Of a stretch of DNA of 64,000 bases, positions 35,991-44,705 are shown in pieces; within the stretch, counting starts at the first letter, position 1, and each line of letters begins with the position of its first letter. The notes beneath the pieces were generated by a model that ran no database searches, was not told the origin of the DNA, and saw only the letters and a list, made by a program, of their open reading frames with translations. Position numbers and translations under genes: made by a program. Source of the stretch: Lentihominibacter butyricus (lineage in GTDB: Bacteria; Bacillota; Clostridia; Peptostreptococcales; Anaerovoracaceae); NCBI RefSeq assembly GCF_025567305.1, contig NZ_JAOQJP010000004.1, positions 110,134 to 174,133 of the forward strand, written 5' to 3'.

Positions 35991-37460
35991 ATGTCAAAAT
36001 TAACACTTAACTACAAAGCAATAGTAAAAATAATGGGGATCATAATCCTGATCCTGGGCATCTCCATGATCATACCATGGATCTACTCTGAAAAAACCGG
36101 AGACATAGATGCTGTTCACGCTTTCAGGATATGCTGCCCCGCGTCTGTGATCTTCGGACTTCTGATCACACTGCTCATAAAATCGCATAAGACAAAATTC
36201 AGAACCCGAGAAGGATATATAGTAGTCGCATCCTGCTGGATAGTTGCTTCTGTCATCGGTGCTTTCCCGTACTACCTCGCAGGTTTCGCGGAGCATTATA
36301 TCGACGCGCTCTTCGAATCCACATCAGGATTCACTACGACAGGCTGTTCTGTAGTTGCCGGAAAATTCCTTTCAGGTGGTCTGCTGCTGTGGAAAGCGAT
36401 ATCGAACTGGCTGGGCGGCATGGGAATACTTCTTTTCGTCATTTCCATCCTTCCTGCACTGGGAATAAACGGTCAGATAATCGCGAAGGCTGAGACCCCG
36501 GGACCCGTGCTCAAGAAGATGACCGTAAGGATGAGCGATTCTGCGAAAATACTGTATATAACCTATATATCATTCACGATACTGGAAATAATCCTTCTGA
36601 TGCTTTCAGGCAAAGTTCCGCTCTTTGATGCGGTCATCAACACCCTCGGAAGTATCAGTACAGGCGGAGTCCTCGTACATCCCACAGGCATCGCATACTA
36701 TGACAGCGTATACGTCGAAGTGGTTATCGCCGTGTTCTGCATCCTTTCATCGCTAAACTTCGTGCTTTACCACTATCTGATAACGGGGAAATTCGCGGAG
36801 GTCTTCAAGGATATCGAGCTCAGAGCCTTCCTCATCATCATGGCTGTCTCCATAGCAGTGTGCACCATCGCACTGATGGCCGCCACTGACACCGGCTTCG
36901 GAACAGCTCTTCGTGATTCGTTCTTCCAGGTAGTCAGCATGAGCACGACTTCCGGATACACCAGATCACCTTATATGACATGGCCTTCGACCTGCCAGAT
37001 AATCCTGGTAGCACTGATGTTCGTAGGAGGATGTGCATCTTCTACATCCGGTTCACTCAAAGTCGTACGTGTGCTGGTAATGTTCAAGCTGATATGGAGA
37101 GGCTGCATCAAGAGGATACATCCGCGTTCAGTCGTCGCGGTGAAGCTCGGAAAAACTGCAATCCCCGCTCCTGTAGTATCAGGAATATCAGCATTCGTAG
37201 TAACATATATGGGCATATTCCTGTTTTCATCATTCGTGCTGTCGTTTCAGGGCCTCGGTCTGGATGATACGCTGACATCAGCTCTTGCAATGCTTTCCAA
37301 CACAGGCAGCGCTTTTGGAGAAACTGCTTCGCTCGGCAATTTCTCCGCATTTCATCCTGTACTCAAACTTTACATGAGCTGCCTGATGATAATAGGACGT
37401 CTCGAGCTTTTCACGATAATAATCCTTTTCAGCAGAAACTTCTGGGGACGCGACAGATAG
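35991..37460 (+). CDS. trkH: Potassium transporter TrkH, paralogue 2
   Basis: A second TrkH-type pore protein (489 residues). The four filter regions are FTTTGCSVV, SISTGGVLV, MSTTSGYTR and SNTGSAFGE; each keeps the conserved Gly but loops 3 and 4 differ from paralogue 1, so ion selectivity or gating may differ. It probably arose by duplication, as the size and flanking motifs (NWLGGMGILLF, AKAETPGPVLKKMT) are close. It shares the operon with trkA. Confidence 0.95.
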   Translation: MSKLTLNYKAIVKIMGIIILILGISMIIPWIYSEKTGDIDAVHAFRICCPASVIFGLLITLLIKSHKTKFRTREGYIVVASCWIVASVIGAFPYYLAGFAEHYIDALFESTSGFTTTGCSVVAGKFLSGGLLLWKAISNWLGGMGILLFVISILPALGINGQIIAKAETPGPVLKKMTVRMSDSAKILYITYISFTILEIILLMLSGKVPLFDAVINTLGSISTGGVLVHPTGIAYYDSVYVEVVIAVFCILSSLNFVLYHYLITGKFAEVFKDIELRAFLIIMAVSIAVCTIALMAATDTGFGTALRDSFFQVVSMSTTSGYTRSPYMTWPSTCQIILVALMFVGGCASSTSGSLKVVRVLVMFKLIWRGCIKRIHPRSVVAVKLGKTAIPAPVVSGISAFVVTYMGIFLFSSFVLSFQGLGLDDTLTSALAMLSNTGSAFGETASLGNFSAFHPVLKLYMSCLMIIGRLELFTIIILFSRNFWGRDR

Positions 37461-37549
37461 ACATAAAACACTGTAGAATAAAACCGCAGTGTGCCGGTAA
37501 ATAATAAGTGTGGATAAAAACTTCAAAAACCAGTAGAAGGAGCATTCAC

Positions 37550-38047
37550 ATGAAAGTAAAAGAACTGATGAGCACCGGCATCACCTGCATAATGGAAAAC
37601 ACTCCGGTAGCACTGGCTGCGCTTTACATGAAAAAAGACAACGTAGGCTCCATGCCTGTATGCGACAGCGCCGGACACCTCAAGGGCATAGTGACCGACC
37701 GCGATATCGTGCTGCGCGCGCTGGCATGCGAAAACAGCGACAGCAGCGAGTCTGCGCTTTCCATACCTGTATCGGACATCATGACCTGCGATCCGGTGAC
37801 CGTATCTTCCGATATGAGCGTACATGACGCCGCACTGCTTTTTTCTTCCTATCAGATAAGAAGGCTCCCTGTTACGGAAACCTCTAAACTCGTCGGTATG
37901 CTGTCTCTCGGGGACGTCGCCGCAAAACCGGTATGCATCGATGAAGCCGGTGATGCGCTGTCTTCGATAAGCGCTGCAGCCTCTACAGATGTCCCGCGAT
38001 CAGAAAATCGATCTCATGTTTTTCAAGGTCGACGTGATCCACGATGA
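37550..38047 (+). CDS. CBS-domain protein at the end of the trk operon
   Basis: A 165-residue soluble protein made of two CBS domains (about residues 5-60 and 78-130), the second ending in QIRRLPVTE and VGMLSLGDVA. CBS pairs bind adenosine nucleotides or other ligands and often regulate transporters; its location suggests control of Trk, but this is inference. The ATG at 37550 with AGAAGGAG is preferred over an upstream GTG. Its last 65 bases overlap the 3' end of rnr on the other strand; the final 20 or so residues look unrelated to CBS families. Confidence 0.85.
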   Translation: MKVKELMSTGITCIMENTPVALAALYMKKDNVGSMPVCDSAGHLKGIVTDRDIVLRALACENSDSSESALSIPVSDIMTCDPVTVSSDMSVHDAALLFSSYQIRRLPVTETSKLVGMLSLGDVAAKPVCIDEAGDALSSISAAASTDVPRSENRSHVFQGRRDPR

Positions 38048-39932
38048 CGCGCACTTCATCCCCCAGCCTGTATACGTTCCCGGTACGCCTTCCCTCGAGG
38101 GCGTATTTTTCTTTGTGATAATCGTAGTAATCATCCCGCAGCTCATCTATCCTGACAAGCCCCTCCACGGTGTTCTCAAGCTGCACATATATCCCGAATC
38201 CCGTCACTCCGCTGATCACGCCGTCGAAGATCTCTCCGACATGATAGCTGATGTACTCGGCTTTCTTGAGCTTTTCGACCTCGCGTTCGGCTTCGACTGC
38301 TTTTCTCTCGGCGATCGATGACTGATCAGCCGCATATTCTGCTTTTTTGCGGAAATGCTTCAGCGCCTTGTCACTCAGGCCTTCATGTATGCTCTGCTTT
38401 ATTATCCGGTGGATCATTAGATCAGGGTATCTTCTTATCGGAGATGTAAAGTGGCAGTAATACTTGAGTGCCAGGCCGAAATGGCCTTCGCACGACGTGC
38501 TGTAAAACGCTTTCTGCATCGATCTTAGCGTCACAGAATTTACCACGTCTTCACCCGGTTTGCCTTTGGCGCTGTCGAGCACTGAGCATATAGCCTTCGG
38601 GTGTATGCCGTCGGCATTTCCCCTGAGCGTGATCCCGAAGCCTTTGAGGAAGATCCTGAGCTGCTCTATCTTATCGGCTGCCGGCTTTTCATGTACTCTG
38701 TACACGAATGGTGTCTCCATCCAGTAAAAATGCTCTGCAACCGTCTCGTTGGCAAGAAGCATGAACTCCTCTATCAGCTTGTTCGCACTTCGCCTCTGAG
38801 CTATACCGATGCCGGACGGTATACCGTTCTCATCCAGTGTGATATATGCTTCATCGAGGTCAAAATCGAGGCTTCCCCTGTCATGCCTCAGTTTTGAAAG
38901 TCTGACTGCCAGATTGTGCATCATGAATAGCTCATCTCTGATATGTGCATATTTTTCAGCGATACGTTTCTCGTTCCTTTCAATCAGATCCGATACATCA
39001 TCGTATACGAGCCTTTCGACGGAATTGATCACGCTCTCATATATCTCATGTCTGACCATGGTGCCATCCGCTGTTATCTCCATATCTACGGACAGTGTCA
39101 GCCTGTCCTCATGCGGATTGAGGCTGCAGATACCGTTTGACAGAGACTTCGGCAGCATCGGGATCACCTGATCCAGCAGATACACGCTCGTTCCCCTCTC
39201 AAGCGCCTCCTGATCCAGAGGGCCGTCTTCTTTCACGTAATGAGCCACATCAGCGATATGGACGCCCAGCAGATAGTTGCCGTTATCAAGCAGCTCTATC
39301 GATACCGCATCGTCAAAATCCTTTGAATCAGCTCCATCTATAGTGAATATCTTCTTTCCGCGAAGATCACGCCTGTTTTTCAGATCTTCGTCGCTTATCT
39401 TTCTCCTGCTTACAGCCTTTGCCTCTGCATTCACCTTTGACGGGAAAGTCTCGCGCATATTGTAGTTTCTTGCTATCGCTTTGATATCGCCGCCTGCCTG
39501 CCCGGCACGGCTTATTATCTCAATGATCCTGCCCTCGGCACTGTTGTGCCTGTCCGGGTATTTGATGATCTGCGCAACTACCTTGTCGCCCTTTTTCGCT
39601 CCGGAAAAATGCTTTTTCCGGATAAAGATATCCTCATTGAACTTTTTGCCGTCAGGCACAACGAATCCGAATTTCTTGCTTTTCTCGAATGTTCCTGCGA
39701 CCTCTGTGATCTCTCTGTTCAGGACTTTTGTGATTATCCCTTCCGGGGAATCTCTCCAGAAATATTCCGGGATCAGATCCACTTCGACTTCGTCTCCGTT
39801 CATCGCTCCGCCCATCGAATCTGCCGAAATGAATACATCCTTTTCAAGGCCTTCGCATTTTACGAATCCAAAACCGCGCCTGTGCTTGCTGAGTATACCT
39901 GTAAGATTTTTTCTCTTTTTCTTTTTAGCCAT
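37983..39932 (-). CDS. rnr: Ribonuclease R
   Basis: RNase R is a 3'-5' exoribonuclease that degrades structured RNA. The 649-residue protein has N-terminal cold-shock domains, the RNB catalytic domain with its Asp cluster (IDGADSKDFDDAVSIE) and HFTSPIRRYPDL, and a C-terminal S1 domain. It is shorter than many homologues (700-800) and lacks the long basic tail. Here it stands apart from secG and smpB, its usual neighbours in Bacillota. Its 3' end overlaps the CBS gene tail-to-tail. Confidence 0.96.
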   Translation of the reverse strand: MAKKKKRKNLTGILSKHRRGFGFVKCEGLEKDVFISADSMGGAMNGDEVEVDLIPEYFWRDSPEGIITKVLNREITEVAGTFEKSKKFGFVVPDGKKFNEDIFIRKKHFSGAKKGDKVVAQIIKYPDRHNSAEGRIIEIISRAGQAGGDIKAIARNYNMRETFPSKVNAEAKAVSRRKISDEDLKNRRDLRGKKIFTIDGADSKDFDDAVSIELLDNGNYLLGVHIADVAHYVKEDGPLDQEALERGTSVYLLDQVIPMLPKSLSNGICSLNPHEDRLTLSVDMEITADGTMVRHEIYESVINSVERLVYDDVSDLIERNEKRIAEKYAHIRDELFMMHNLAVRLSKLRHDRGSLDFDLDEAYITLDENGIPSGIGIAQRRSANKLIEEFMLLANETVAEHFYWMETPFVYRVHEKPAADKIEQLRIFLKGFGITLRGNADGIHPKAICSVLDSAKGKPGEDVVNSVTLRSMQKAFYSTSCEGHFGLALKYYCHFTSPIRRYPDLMIHRIIKQSIHEGLSDKALKHFRKKAEYAADQSSIAERKAVEAEREVEKLKKAEYISYHVGEIFDGVISGVTGFGIYVQLENTVEGLVRIDELRDDYYDYHKEKYALEGRRTGNVYRLGDEVRVIVDHVDLEKHEIDFLIAGHL

Positions 39933-39979
39933 TTGTCATATATCATGCGCGCCTGATGTCGCGCGCATTATCCTCCGAT

Positions 39980-40037
39980 CCTTAAGATCTGCATCCCGCT
40001 CCACAGCCTTGCCGGGCGAAAACTGCAGATCTTTAGG
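39980..40037. repeat. Inverted repeat upstream of rnr
   Basis: Arms at 39980-39993 and 40024-40037 pair at 13 of 14 positions (core AGATCTGCA/TGCAGATCT) with a 30-base loop that contains a further CCCG/CGGG pairing. It lies about 50-100 bases before the rnr start, so it may be a leader structure or binding site. Confidence 0.5.
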
Positions 40038-40060
40038 TATTATTTTCATTTTACAGCATA

Positions 40061-40083
40061 AAAGGTGGCTGTGCCACCCTTTA
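40061..40083 (-). terminator. Terminator of the lipoprotein gene
   Basis: Minus-strand stem GGTGGC / GCCACC with an ACA loop, flanked by A-T pairs and followed by TTTTATG, 10 bases after the stop codon. Confidence 0.75.
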
Positions 40084-40092
40084 CACTAAAAT

Positions 40093-40386
40093 TTACCTGT
40101 TGTTTCTGTCGCCGGCAGAATCGTTTCTGTCATTGCCGTCCATAGCATCTTTGACATCATCGACAGCATCTTCAGCACCGTCCTTCATGTCCTCGGCGCC
40201 GTCTTTCATATCCTGTGTCACAGAATCATCTTTGTTCCTGTTGCCGTTGTCTCTGTCTACGCTCTCTTCAGTCACACTTTTGTTGCTGTCATCATTCATA
40301 CCATTATCATTATTGCTGCCGCATCCGGCAAACATCATGAGTGACAGACAGAGAACCGCAGACAGTAAAATCCTGTTTTTCTTCAT
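40093..40386 (-). CDS. Small acidic repeat lipoprotein
   Basis: A 97-residue predicted lipoprotein: a basic N-terminus, hydrophobic segment and lipobox FAGC at about residues 19-22, so the mature form would be anchored at Cys22. The rest is hydrophilic, Asp/Asn-rich, with two perfect heptads DMKDGAE followed by degenerate copies (DAVDDVKDAMDG), predicted to form a short amphipathic helix. I do not recognise a family. It has its own promoter and terminator, so it is a single-gene unit. Confidence 0.75.
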   Translation of the reverse strand: MKKNRILLSAVLCLSLMMFAGCGSNNDNGMNDDSNKSVTEESVDRDNGNRNKDDSVTQDMKDGAEDMKDGAEDAVDDVKDAMDGNDRNDSAGDRNNR

Positions 40387-40410
40387 GGCTTTTCTCCTCT
40401 CATGTTTTCT

Positions 40411-40438
40411 TTTATATTATTTGCCGCTTCTATGCCAA
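40411..40438 (-). promoter_or_regulatory. Promoter of the acidic lipoprotein gene
   Basis: TTGGCA, a 16-base spacer and TATAAA, about 25 bases before the start codon. Confidence 0.55.
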
Positions 40439-40486
40439 ATATATATCACAGTCTATTCCAAATTATGTATTTTTTATATCGCCGAC

Positions 40487-41416
40487 TTACAATTCGATGA
40501 TTATAGCAAACAAAGGTATCACTGCGAGAGAAGAAAGCGTGGAAAGCAGTACTACTTTCGTTGCAAAATCCGTTTCCCCATGGTACTGTCTGCTGAACAG
40601 AACGCTCGCTGACGCTGCAGGCATCGCAAAGCACAATACTATGACTTTCTCCATCAGAGAAAACTCTTCTGCCAGGATTTTTACAAATACAAGCGCCAGT
40701 ACAGGAATTACTACCAGTTTGAAGAAAATAACAACGTATACCTGCCATTCTCCTAAAAGGGTTCTCACTTTCATGCTCCCCAGCTGGTATCCTATAACAA
40801 ACATGGCCAGCGGAGTAGTTGCATTTCCTATCATTTCCACTGAACCACCAAGCATTTCCGGCAGTCTGAAATCAGCAAGAAACAATATCAGTCCGATCAG
40901 CACTCCTATCATCCCCGGGCTCAGCAGCTCCTTTGGTTCCAGCTTTGATTTCTTACCGGCAGACAGCTGTATCAGCGTTATGCCGACAGTAAACATAAAT
41001 ATATCATTCACCAGCTCTATTATCGCTGTAAAAAACAATGCTTCTGAACCATACAATGCTTTCATCACCGGTATCCCTATAAATCCTGTATTGCCAAATA
41101 TCAATGCGAATACCATGAGATAGCGCTTGCCAGAAGATAGTCTCATCAATTTCGCCACAGAGAAGCCTATAAGCGCTATAACTGCAAACAGCACCATACT
41201 TACTGCCATTATATACCCACTCTGTTTAAGTATATCAATGCTGAAATTCACCTGCATGGCATCTATTACCAGGCATGGCCATGTGAGATTCACTGTTACC
41301 GAAGTCACTGCATCTACTTGATGTTCATCCAGTATATCTTTTTTTCTAAAAATAAAACCGGGCACCATCATTATAAAAATCATTGCCAGAGAACTGAGTA
41401 TTTCACTTATCAGCAT
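40487..41416 (-). CDS. AEC-family transporter
   Basis: A 309-residue, about ten-helix membrane protein of the auxin efflux carrier (AEC) family; bacterial members move small organic acids such as malate or malonate, but the substrate here is unknown. Features include the N-terminal FIMMVPGFIFRKK and FGNTGFIGIPVMKALYG. The ATG at 41416 has AGGAGG 6 bases upstream; a TTG one codon earlier is rejected. It lies 230 bases after glycerate kinase, so a link to glycerate or hydroxy-acid metabolism is possible but unproven. Confidence 0.85.
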   Translation of the reverse strand: MLISEILSSLAMIFIMMVPGFIFRKKDILDEHQVDAVTSVTVNLTWPCLVIDAMQVNFSIDILKQSGYIMAVSMVLFAVIALIGFSVAKLMRLSSGKRYLMVFALIFGNTGFIGIPVMKALYGSEALFFTAIIELVNDIFMFTVGITLIQLSAGKKSKLEPKELLSPGMIGVLIGLILFLADFRLPEMLGGSVEMIGNATTPLAMFVIGYQLGSMKVRTLLGEWQVYVVIFFKLVVIPVLALVFVKILAEEFSLMEKVIVLCFAMPAASASVLFSRQYHGETDFATKVVLLSTLSSLAVIPLFAIIIEL

Positions 41417-41646
41417 CAACTACCTCCTGCTTTCTACTTCCGCACAAATGATCACATAAGAGTGATAAAGCGCATTATTATCGTACAACCTATCATTTTT
41501 TCACAAGCTTATCAACAAAAAAACAGTATCAGAAACCAAGACTCACTCTCTTTATATACATCGAGACTATAAAAATAGAACAGCCTGCTGGATATATCAG
41601 CGACAGACCGTCCCATTTTATTTAATATGCTGTTTCTGTTTTTTCT

Positions 41647-42780
41647 TTATTTTTTCTGCTGAATGAACTCTGAATAAGCTTTTGCCGATGCCGCTTCCAC
41701 AAGCTTGTCTGCATGTTTCAGCGAATATTCAACAGTCACGTCATCAGGTTTTATACAGTATATATCACTCACGCCATTCTGATAAAGAGCTTCTGCGCCT
41801 TTCCCTACTATGCCCGCAAGCATTACCACCGGTACATCGTACTTCTGCGCTATCCTGGCCACTCCATAAGGAGTCTTGCCGTTAAGCGTCTGTCCGTCGC
41901 ATTTGCCCTCTCCAGTAAGCACGAGGTCTGCTGTTTTTATTTTCTGATCCAGCTCTGAAAGCTCCGTCATTATCGTTATTCCCTCAGCGAGTCTACCGTT
42001 AAGGAAAGCTATCGCTCCTCCTCCAAGTCCACCGGCTGCACCTGAGCCCGGGACCTCTGCGATATCCTTGCCGAGACAGTCTCTGATAACTCCTGCAAAG
42101 TTCTTAAGGTTGTCGTCCAGCACTTTTACAGTTGCTTCATCCGCGCCTTTCTGCGGTCCGAAGATCCGGCTTGCACCGTTCTCACCGCAAAGAGGATTCT
42201 TTACGTCACATGCGATCATGAACTCAGATTCTGCTATACGCGTGTCTGCGTTCTTCGCATCTATCCTGACCAGCTCGCTGAGCGCACCGCCGCCGTATGC
42301 GATATCATTTCCGTCTTTGTCAAGCAGCCTGTAGCCCAAAGCTGCAGCCATGCCTGCTCCGCCGTCATTCGTCGCACTTCCGCCCAGACCTATTATAAAT
42401 GATCTGTAGCCTTTATCCAGCGCCGCCTTTATCAGCTCTCCAAGACCGAATGTCGTCGTTTTGAGCGGATTCAGCTCATCCTCGGTCAAAAGTGTTATCC
42501 CGGACGTCTCTGCTACTTCTATGACGCAGATATTCTCGCGAAACACTCCGTACTTTGCCTTCGTCGGCTTCCCTGCAGGTCCGGTCACTTCCAGATATTC
42601 AGTCCGCCCGTTGAAAAGCTGGACTATATTATCCGTTATACCTTCTCCGCCGTCCGCCATTGGCGCTTCACAGATGACTGCTGCCGGGTCGATAGATGTT
42701 ATGCCCTTTTTCATGGCCTCTACAACTTCGATCGCAGACAAACTTCCCTTGAATGAATCTGGCGCCAATACTACTTTCAT
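41647..42780 (-). CDS. Glycerate kinase (GlxK/GarK type)
   Basis: Phosphorylates glycerate with ATP; enzymes of this family make 2-phosphoglycerate. The 377-residue protein starts with VVLAPDSFKGSLSA, and contains EAPMADGGEG, GLGGSATNDGGAGMA and DLVLTGEGKCDGQTL, all family hallmarks. It follows the small membrane protein and symporter genes by 85 bases, which suggests that the symporter imports a compound feeding into glycerate. The product would enter glycolysis at enolase, encoded at 48150. Confidence 0.94.
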   Translation of the reverse strand: MKVVLAPDSFKGSLSAIEVVEAMKKGITSIDPAAVICEAPMADGGEGITDNIVQLFNGRTEYLEVTGPAGKPTKAKYGVFRENICVIEVAETSGITLLTEDELNPLKTTTFGLGELIKAALDKGYRSFIIGLGGSATNDGGAGMAAALGYRLLDKDGNDIAYGGGALSELVRIDAKNADTRIAESEFMIACDVKNPLCGENGASRIFGPQKGADEATVKVLDDNLKNFAGVIRDCLGKDIAEVPGSGAAGGLGGGAIAFLNGRLAEGITIMTELSELDQKIKTADLVLTGEGKCDGQTLNGKTPYGVARIAQKYDVPVVMLAGIVGKGAEALYQNGVSDIYCIKPDDVTVEYSLKHADKLVEAASAKAYSEFIQQKK

Positions 42781-42865
42781 GCTTTCACTCCTTCAGCTTC
42801 AAAACTTTCTCTCTTCCCAATCCTTTTAAATGCACATGTCCGGCTGTGCCGGCGCTCAGCATCGA

Positions 42866-43123
42866 CTAATGAACTGCCTCACTCTCTTCTTCCTCGTCTT
42901 CATCATCATCATTCTTGAATACGCCTTTTGCAACTTCTATAAGATAGAGTATAAAGCAGAGCGGTCCGTATATAAGCGCACCTATGCCCAGTATAAGAGG
43001 CAGTGCCTGATCTGACTGCTTGTATATCAGCACTCCGAAAAACAGGGTGAGCAGTATAGTGCAGACAGCAGTTATATTCGCCATTTTATGTTTTGCTTCA
43101 AGACTAAGTCCTTTTTTCTCCAT
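42866..43123 (-). CDS. Small two-helix membrane protein with acidic tail
   Basis: An 85-residue protein with two predicted transmembrane helices (about residues 14-29 and 38-65), a basic N-terminus and a strongly acidic end (NDDDEDEEEESEAVH). It is 16 bases after the sodium:solute symporter, so it may be a small accessory subunit; paired small proteins are known for some symporters of this class. I cannot assign it to a named family with certainty. Confidence 0.7.
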   Translation of the reverse strand: MEKKGLSLEAKHKMANITAVCTILLTLFFGVLIYKQSDQALPLILGIGALIYGPLCFILYLIEVAKGVFKNDDDEDEEEESEAVH

Positions 43124-43139
43124 AATTACACCTCCTGAT

Positions 43140-44597
43140 CTATACGCCTGCGTCCAGTTTAGCTTTGCTCTTGGAATACCTGCCGTAAGTTGCGTTGCAT
43201 ACTATAAGATAAACTACTGTATTGAATGCAAAGCATATCAGGCTGGATGGTATATCGTAAGGGCATTCCAGTACGAATTCCCATACCATGTACATAACTA
43301 TAGTAAGCGTCATGCTCCAGAAACCTCCGGCAGGTGTTCTTCTCTTGTAGTAAAGTCCGAACAGCATAGGTACTATGAATGCTGCTACAGAGAATCCGCC
43401 TACATAATACCATGCTTTCTGGATCCCGCCTTCCCAGAAGTATGTACAGAATATCATCGCGACACCGATAGCCCATACAGCTATTCGTGTACCCATGAGG
43501 TCGCCTTTGTCCGTCATGTTCTTATTTATGAAGCCCTTGACGATATCATGCGATATTGCAGCGCCTCCAACGAGATAATCGGCACTTACCGTAGACATTA
43601 CCGCAGCAAGCAGTGATGCTACGAACAGACCCCGGAGACCTATAGGAAGTGTCGTGAATACTACTGCCCAGAATGCTTCTGCAGGTGATTCAGCTGCAAG
43701 TTCCGGGAACATCGTCAGTGCAGCCATTCCTGCGAAAACATTTATCGACATGAAAAACTGACCGAACAGTATGATGAATGAATATGCGACCTTGAGATCT
43801 GCAGCGGATCTTGCGGATTCGAACCGCTGATAAGACTGTGCGTTCGCATATATCGCCACCGCACTTACCAGCCATGCCGCTATTTCCATCGCATTGTTGC
43901 CTCCGCTTATCGTTACGAAATCAGGGTTTACTGCCGCCGCCTGACTGAACAGAGGTCCGAAGCCTCCATAGTAATTGTATATCCCCAGACACAGTGTTCC
44001 TGCTGCAACAGTCATGATAACGAACTGTATCATGTCTGTGAGTGCAAGTCCCCATAAACCTGAAAGCGAAGTGTAAACGATACATATAAGTCCGAGAAGT
44101 GCGAACGACAGCCACATGTTTATGCCTGTAACATACGCGATTACCTGTCCGCCAGCTACTAACAGAGCTGAGTCATAGAACATCTGCGGGAGTATTCCCA
44201 GTGCAACTACGAGCTTTGTCTTGTTGTCATACAGATATGACATCAGGTCTGGCATCGTAACGACCCAGTCAGGGAATTTCTCTCTAACACGAGGACCGAT
44301 CCACAGTGCAAGAGGAAGCTTCATGATAGTCGTCGGAATCAGATAGAAGAACAGGATACATACACCCATTGTCGTTCCGCATTCTGCCGCACCTACTATC
44401 GACCATGAATCCTCCCAGCTGGCAGCTCCCACGCCGATCAGAATAGGTATCGTGAGACGTCTTGAGGCAACGAAGAAGCTCTTCATGCTCTTTCCTGCCT
44501 TTCCTCTCATGAGGATACCTACAGCAATGATACCGGCAAAATACAGCAGTATCAGTGCCGTGTCCAGTCCGGACCATAAACTTTGAATATCAACCAT
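43140..44597 (-). CDS. Sodium:solute symporter family transporter
   Basis: A 485-residue membrane protein of the SSS family with about 13 helices. Typical segments are SFFVASRRLTIPILIGVGAA, ASWEDSWSIVGAAE and MSTVSADYLVGGAAIS. The substrate is unknown. An ATG at 44618 lies upstream, but GGAGGG sits between the two and points to the ATG at 44597. Upstream is the unrecognised 218-residue gene; downstream are a small membrane protein and glycerate kinase, together a likely uptake-and-use operon. Confidence 0.9.
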   Translation of the reverse strand: MVDIQSLWSGLDTALILLYFAGIIAVGILMRGKAGKSMKSFFVASRRLTIPILIGVGAASWEDSWSIVGAAECGTTMGVCILFFYLIPTTIMKLPLALWIGPRVREKFPDWVVTMPDLMSYLYDNKTKLVVALGILPQMFYDSALLVAGGQVIAYVTGINMWLSFALLGLICIVYTSLSGLWGLALTDMIQFVIMTVAAGTLCLGIYNYYGGFGPLFSQAAAVNPDFVTISGGNNAMEIAAWLVSAVAIYANAQSYQRFESARSAADLKVAYSFIILFGQFFMSINVFAGMAALTMFPELAAESPAEAFWAVVFTTLPIGLRGLFVASLLAAVMSTVSADYLVGGAAISHDIVKGFINKNMTDKGDLMGTRIAVWAIGVAMIFCTYFWEGGIQKAWYYVGGFSVAAFIVPMLFGLYYKRRTPAGGFWSMTLTIVMYMVWEFVLECPYDIPSSLICFAFNTVVYLIVCNATYGRYSKSKAKLDAGV

Positions 44598-44705
44598 TAC
44601 CTTTTTCCCTCCATTCATAATTAATTAAATAATTCAGTAATGTAAATAAATGTATAGTGTGAATATAAATTTATTGTCTCTGTAAAAATCAGACTCTTTC
44701 CGTCA

